64,000 bases of DNA from JACVRW01 sp963819635. Lineage in GTDB: Bacteria; Actinomycetota; Thermoleophilia; Solirubrobacterales; Thermoleophilaceae. A model generated the notes under the pieces. The model had not been told where the DNA came from and did no database searches. It was given only the letters and a program-made list of their open reading frames with translations. Shown here one piece after another: positions 60,873-64,000 of this stretch. Position numbers and translations under genes: made by a program. Where the stretch lies: the NCBI GenBank assembly GCA_963819635.1, contig CAWFWX010000003.1, positions 496,001-560,000 of the forward strand. The letters run 5' to 3'. The first letter of the stretch is position 1. The number at the start of each line of letters is the position of its first letter.

Positions 60873-62266
60873 GCGACGAGCTGCTCACGCAGACAGCGGC
60901 CCAGCAGGCCGCCCGGATCGAGGCGGGCGAGGTGAGCGCCGCTGAGGTCTTCGAGTACTGGCGCGGCCGCGCCGCGGCCGATGACCTGAACGCCTACCTG
61001 TGGGTCGCCGGCGAGACGCCCGAGGACGCCGGCACCCTCCCGCCGATCGCCGTGAAGGACCTGTTCTGCGTGCGCGGCGTTCCCAGCATGGCCGGCTCCC
61101 GCATCCTGGAGGGCTATCGCCCGCCGTACACCGCGACGAGCGTCGAGAGGCTCCAGAGCGCCGGGGCGCGAGTGCTCGGCAAGACGAACCAGGACGAGTT
61201 CGCGATGGGGTCCTCCAACGAGAACTCCGGCTACGGGCCCGTCCAGAACCCCTGGGACAGGACGCGCGTGCCGGGCGGCTCCTCGGGCGGCAGCGCGGCG
61301 GCCGTCGCCGCCGGAACGGCGCCCTGGGCCATCGGCACGGACACGGGCGGCTCGATCCGCCAGCCCGCGAGCCTGTCGGGCGTCGTGGGCCTCAAGCCGA
61401 CCTACGGCGCGGTAAGCCGCTACGGGATGATCGCTTTCGCCTCCTCGCTCGACCAGTGCGGCCCGCTGACCCGCGACGTGACGGACGCGGCCATCCTGCT
61501 CGGCCATCTCCAGGGCCGGGACCCGTGCGACTCGACCTCGATCGGCATTCCCGGCGGGGTCACCCTCCCCAGCGCGGAGCGGCTCGACGGGCTCAGGTTC
61601 GGCGTATGGGGAATGAACGAGCCGGGCCTCGAGCCGGGGGTCGCCGCCGAGGTGAACGCCACGCTCGCGCGCATCGAGGAGCTCGGCGGCGCCGTCGAGG
61701 AGATCGAGCTCCCGAACGCGAAGTACGGCATCCCGGCCTACTACGTGATCGCCCCGGCCGAGGCGAGCTCGAACCTCGCGCGCTACGACGGGGTGCGCTA
61801 CGGCCACCGCTCCGGCAACGGCGACCTCACTTCCATGTACGAGCAGACCCGCCACGACGGGTTCGGCGAGGAGGTCAGGCGCCGCATCATGATCGGCACG
61901 TACGCGCTGTCGTCGGGCTACTACGAGGCCTACTACGGCACAGCGCAGAAGGTACGGACGAAGATCGCGCAGGACCTCGCCACGGCGTTCGAGCAGGTGG
62001 ACTTCGTGGTGAGCCCGACCTCGGCCACGGTCGCCTTCAAGCTCGGCGAGCGGACGCAGGACCCGCTCGCGATGTACCTGTCCGACTACTACACGGTGCC
62101 CATGCCGCTGGCCGGCATCCCCGCGATCTCGATCCCCTGCGGGCTCTCCGAGGGCCTGCCGGTTGGCTTCCAGATCGCCGGCCCGGCTTTCAGCGAGTCG
62201 CGGATCCTGGACGCCGCACACGCGCTGGAGAAGAGCATCGCGTTCGGCGGGGTGCCGGTGAGTTGA
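60869..62266 (+). CDS. gatA: Asp/Glu-tRNA amidotransferase subunit A
   Basis: A 465-residue amidase-signature protein that supplies ammonia from glutamine. The catalytic triad is visible: Lys63 (PIAVKDLF), cis-Ser in PGGSSGGSAAAV and the nucleophilic Ser in TDTGGSIRQPASL. It works with GatB to turn Glu-tRNA(Gln) or Asp-tRNA(Asn) into the correct amide. GTG start overlapping gatC; its stop overlaps the gatB start (TTGA at 62263). Confidence 0.97.
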   Translation: MSDELLTQTAAQQAARIEAGEVSAAEVFEYWRGRAAADDLNAYLWVAGETPEDAGTLPPIAVKDLFCVRGVPSMAGSRILEGYRPPYTATSVERLQSAGARVLGKTNQDEFAMGSSNENSGYGPVQNPWDRTRVPGGSSGGSAAAVAAGTAPWAIGTDTGGSIRQPASLSGVVGLKPTYGAVSRYGMIAFASSLDQCGPLTRDVTDAAILLGHLQGRDPCDSTSIGIPGGVTLPSAERLDGLRFGVWGMNEPGLEPGVAAEVNATLARIEELGGAVEEIELPNAKYGIPAYYVIAPAEASSNLARYDGVRYGHRSGNGDLTSMYEQTRHDGFGEEVRRRIMIGTYALSSGYYEAYYGTAQKVRTKIAQDLATAFEQVDFVVSPTSATVAFKLGERTQDPLAMYLSDYYTVPMPLAGIPAISIPCGLSEGLPVGFQIAGPAFSESRILDAAHALEKSIAFGGVPVS

Positions 62267-63681
62267 ACTACGAACCCGTCATCGGCATCGAGATCCACGT
62301 CCAGCTGCGCACGCGGACGAAGATGTTCTGCGGCTGCTCGCTCTCCTTCGGCGACGAGCCCAACACGCACACCTGCCCCGTCTGCCTCGGGCACCCCGGC
62401 ACGCTGCCGGTCACGAACGCCGAGGCGGTCCACTACGCGCTGATGATCGCGATGGCGTTCGACTGCGACATCGCCCCGCGCTCGATCTTCCACCGCAAGA
62501 ACTACTTCTATCCGGACCTGCCGAAGGGCTACCAGATCAGCCAGTACGACATCCCGCTGGCGCGGAGCGGCCACCTCGGCGAGGTGCGGATCCATCGGGT
62601 GCACATGGAGGAGGACGCGGCGAAGCTGATCCACACGGGCAGCTCGGGCCGCATCCACGGCGCAGAGACGAGCATCGTCGACTTCAACCGCGGCGGCACG
62701 CCGCTCGTCGAGATCGTCACCGAGCCCGACCTGAGCTCGCCCGGCCAGGCCGGCGACTTCGGCCGGCTGCTCCAGGCCACGCTCCGGCGCATGGGCGTCT
62801 CCGACGTGAACATGGAGGAGGGGTCGCTCCGGATGGACGCGAACGTGTCGATCCGGCCCGCCGGCACCGCGACGCTCGGCACGAAGACCGAGCTGAAGAA
62901 CATGAACTCGTTCCGCTTCCTCGAGCGCGGGATCGCGGCCGAGATCGCGCGCCAGGAGCAGATCCTGCAGGGCGGCGGCGAGGTGGAGCAGGAGACGCTC
63001 CACTACGACCCGCAGTCCGGCTCGCTCACCTCGCTTCGCTCGAAGGAGGAGGCGCACGACTACCGCTACTTCCCGGAGCCGGACCTCGTGCCGGTCGCGC
63101 CCACCGAGGAGATGCTCAAGCGGGCACGCGACGCGCTGCCGGAGCTGCCGGCCGCGCGCGCTGAGCGTCTGGAGCGCGAGCTCGAGCTGCCGGCGGAGAC
63201 CGCGCGGCTGCTCGCCTTCCGGTCCGAGTGGGGTGACTTCTTCGAGGAGGCCATCGACGGGCGCGACGGCCTGGCCCACAACGTGGCGAACTGGGTCACG
63301 AACGAGCTCGCCGCCAGGATCGGCGACGGAGACCTCGGCGCGACGTCGCTCGAGCCCCAGGCGTTCGCCGAGCTGGTCGAGCTGGTCGTGCGCAAGGAGA
63401 TCTCGGCCAGCGCGGGGCGGGAGGTGCTCGACGTGCTGATCCAGGAGGGCGGCGAGCCGGCCGCGGTGGTCGAGGCGAAGGGCCTCGGGCGTGCCGAGAG
63501 CGGCGAGCTCGAGGCGATCGTGGAGCAGGCCATCGCCGACAACCCGGACGCCGTCGAGAAGATCAAGGCAGGCAAGGGCCAGGCGATCGGCGCCATCGTC
63601 GGCGCCGTCATGCGCGAGACGAAGGGCCGCGCCGACGGCGGCGAGGTCCAGCGCCTGGTTCGCGAGCGAATCGGCGCCTAG
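62263..63681 (+). CDS. gatB: Asp/Glu-tRNA amidotransferase subunit B
   Basis: A 472-residue GatB: YEPVIGIEIHVQL at the start, the zinc site in CGCSLSFGDEPNTHTCPVC, KNYFYPDLPKGYQISQYD, DFNRGGTPLVEIVTEPD, and a C-terminal helical YqeY-like tail (KGQAIGAIVGAVMRETKGRA) that binds tRNA. It carries the kinase activity that activates the misacylated Glu or Asp. Start TTG 62263. It ends in a CTAG shared with a small minus-strand open frame. Confidence 0.97.
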   Translation: MNYEPVIGIEIHVQLRTRTKMFCGCSLSFGDEPNTHTCPVCLGHPGTLPVTNAEAVHYALMIAMAFDCDIAPRSIFHRKNYFYPDLPKGYQISQYDIPLARSGHLGEVRIHRVHMEEDAAKLIHTGSSGRIHGAETSIVDFNRGGTPLVEIVTEPDLSSPGQAGDFGRLLQATLRRMGVSDVNMEEGSLRMDANVSIRPAGTATLGTKTELKNMNSFRFLERGIAAEIARQEQILQGGGEVEQETLHYDPQSGSLTSLRSKEEAHDYRYFPEPDLVPVAPTEEMLKRARDALPELPAARAERLERELELPAETARLLAFRSEWGDFFEEAIDGRDGLAHNVANWVTNELAARIGDGDLGATSLEPQAFAELVELVVRKEISASAGREVLDVLIQEGGEPAAVVEAKGLGRAESGELEAIVEQAIADNPDAVEKIKAGKGQAIGAIVGAVMRETKGRADGGEVQRLVRERIGA

Positions 63682-63818
63682 CGGCGCCGTCGCCGGCGCG
63701 AGTCACGCTTCCCGGTGAGGTCCCGGAGCGTGCTCCGGACGGTGTCGATCAGGGCGCCGGAGCCGGACGTGCCCCTGCGCTGGCGGCGGTAAGCGCGAGT
63801 TCTGCGAGTGAGAGCCAT
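63678..63818 (-). CDS. Small highly basic protein (46 residues)
   Basis: ATG at 63818 to TAG at 63678: MALTRRTRAYRRQRRG, then SGSGALIDTVRSTLRDLTGK and an Arg-rich end (DSRRRRRR). The stop shares CTAG with gatB, as in three other convergent pairs in this window. The composition fits a small nucleic-acid-binding protein, but it could also be a chance open frame. Confidence 0.35.
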   Translation of the reverse strand: MALTRRTRAYRRQRRGTSGSGALIDTVRSTLRDLTGKRDSRRRRRR

Positions 63819-63979
63819 GATCCCTCGCTACCCGAAAGCTCGGGGAATAGGCGTCAAGGGCCGGAAACCGAACACCGCAGCTGGTCGTGCTCCGTTCACG
63901 CGGAAGGAGAAGCGCGCGCACGAGGCGTCCGCGCGCTTCCGCGGCGTCCCGAGCAGCGAGGGCCAGCGAGCTGGTCGCG

Positions 63980-64000
63980 GCGGCTACAGGTTGTAGCCGC
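63980..64000. other. Perfect nine-base-pair hairpin at the window edge
   Basis: GCGGCTACA (63980-63988) pairs with TGTAGCCGC (63992-64000) across a three-base loop. It may be a terminator or part of a longer element cut by the window end. Confidence 0.4.

Noticed and set aside
63817..63996. A 59-residue basic plus-strand open frame at the right edge
   Set aside because: It starts head-to-head inside the ATG of the minus-strand 46-residue frame and ends in a hairpin. Composition is Arg/Gly/Lys with no family; only one of the two frames is likely to be real.

Overview
The window is chromosomal DNA of very high G+C (roughly 70% by eye). It is gene-dense, with many genes overlapping by 1-8 bases (ATGA, GTGA and TTGA junctions) and many GTG or TTG starts. 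Gene content and style (BTAD/SARP regulators, transmembrane Ser/Thr kinases with extracellular propellers, 20-residue DLRSPDARDA repeats, GatCAB, PiT plus DUF47) point to a deep-branching actinobacterium, most likely class Thermoleophilia (Solirubrobacterales-like). That placement is inference from gene content; there is no rRNA gene. I found no tRNA, rRNA, CRISPR array, transposase or phage gene.

Layout. 0-2.8 kb: metallophosphoesterase, then a phosphate-transport pair (DUF47 regulator and PiT permease). 2.8-7.7 kb: PLP aminotransferase, MBL hydrolase, an unassigned conserved protein coupled to fumarylacetoacetase, and a glycosyltransferase-like protein. 7.7-23.9 kb: a translation and arginine block, thrS-infC // rpmI-rplT-trmH-pheS-pheT-argC-argJ-argB-argD-argG. 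The usual infC-rpmI contact is broken by a BTAD/ATPase/TPR regulator on the minus strand and a small membrane protein. 23.9-31.1 kb: DUF4328, VOC and DsbA-like proteins, a HicAB pair, dnaE and small unknowns. 31.2-39.7 kb: a signalling block with a BTAD-USP regulator, a transmembrane kinase-propeller, a ligand-binding lipoprotein, a DLRSPDARDA repeat protein, and a 1,024-residue kinase-propeller-binding-protein fusion. 39.7-50.7 kb: nfo, gltX, an HDOD-LuxR regulator behind a FliA-like promoter, histidine kinase/VanZ, Rrf2, SnoaL-like proteins, cysK-cysE, a palindrome fused to an AbiEi/DUF559 gene, and a queuosine-salvage protein. 50.7-64 kb: an ABC exporter, pcrA carrying a wrecked intein, folD, an MFS exporter, two membrane proteins, a structured non-coding element, a methyltransferase and gatC-gatA-gatB.

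The most interesting material is, first, the signalling block: one locus encodes an extracellular ligand-binding protein and a kinase-propeller as separate genes, and the next gene encodes the same parts as one polypeptide. Second is the pcrA intein, which has at least seven frame switches while both exteins are clean and the element is still exactly 380 codons long. Third is a set of five single-base insertions in four other genes (argJ twice, the BTAD regulator, nfo, VanZ). Each is one extra G before C, and four of the five lie in the tetramer AGGC. They may be a systematic sequencing artefact or a real mutational signature, and they decide whether these genes are called broken.
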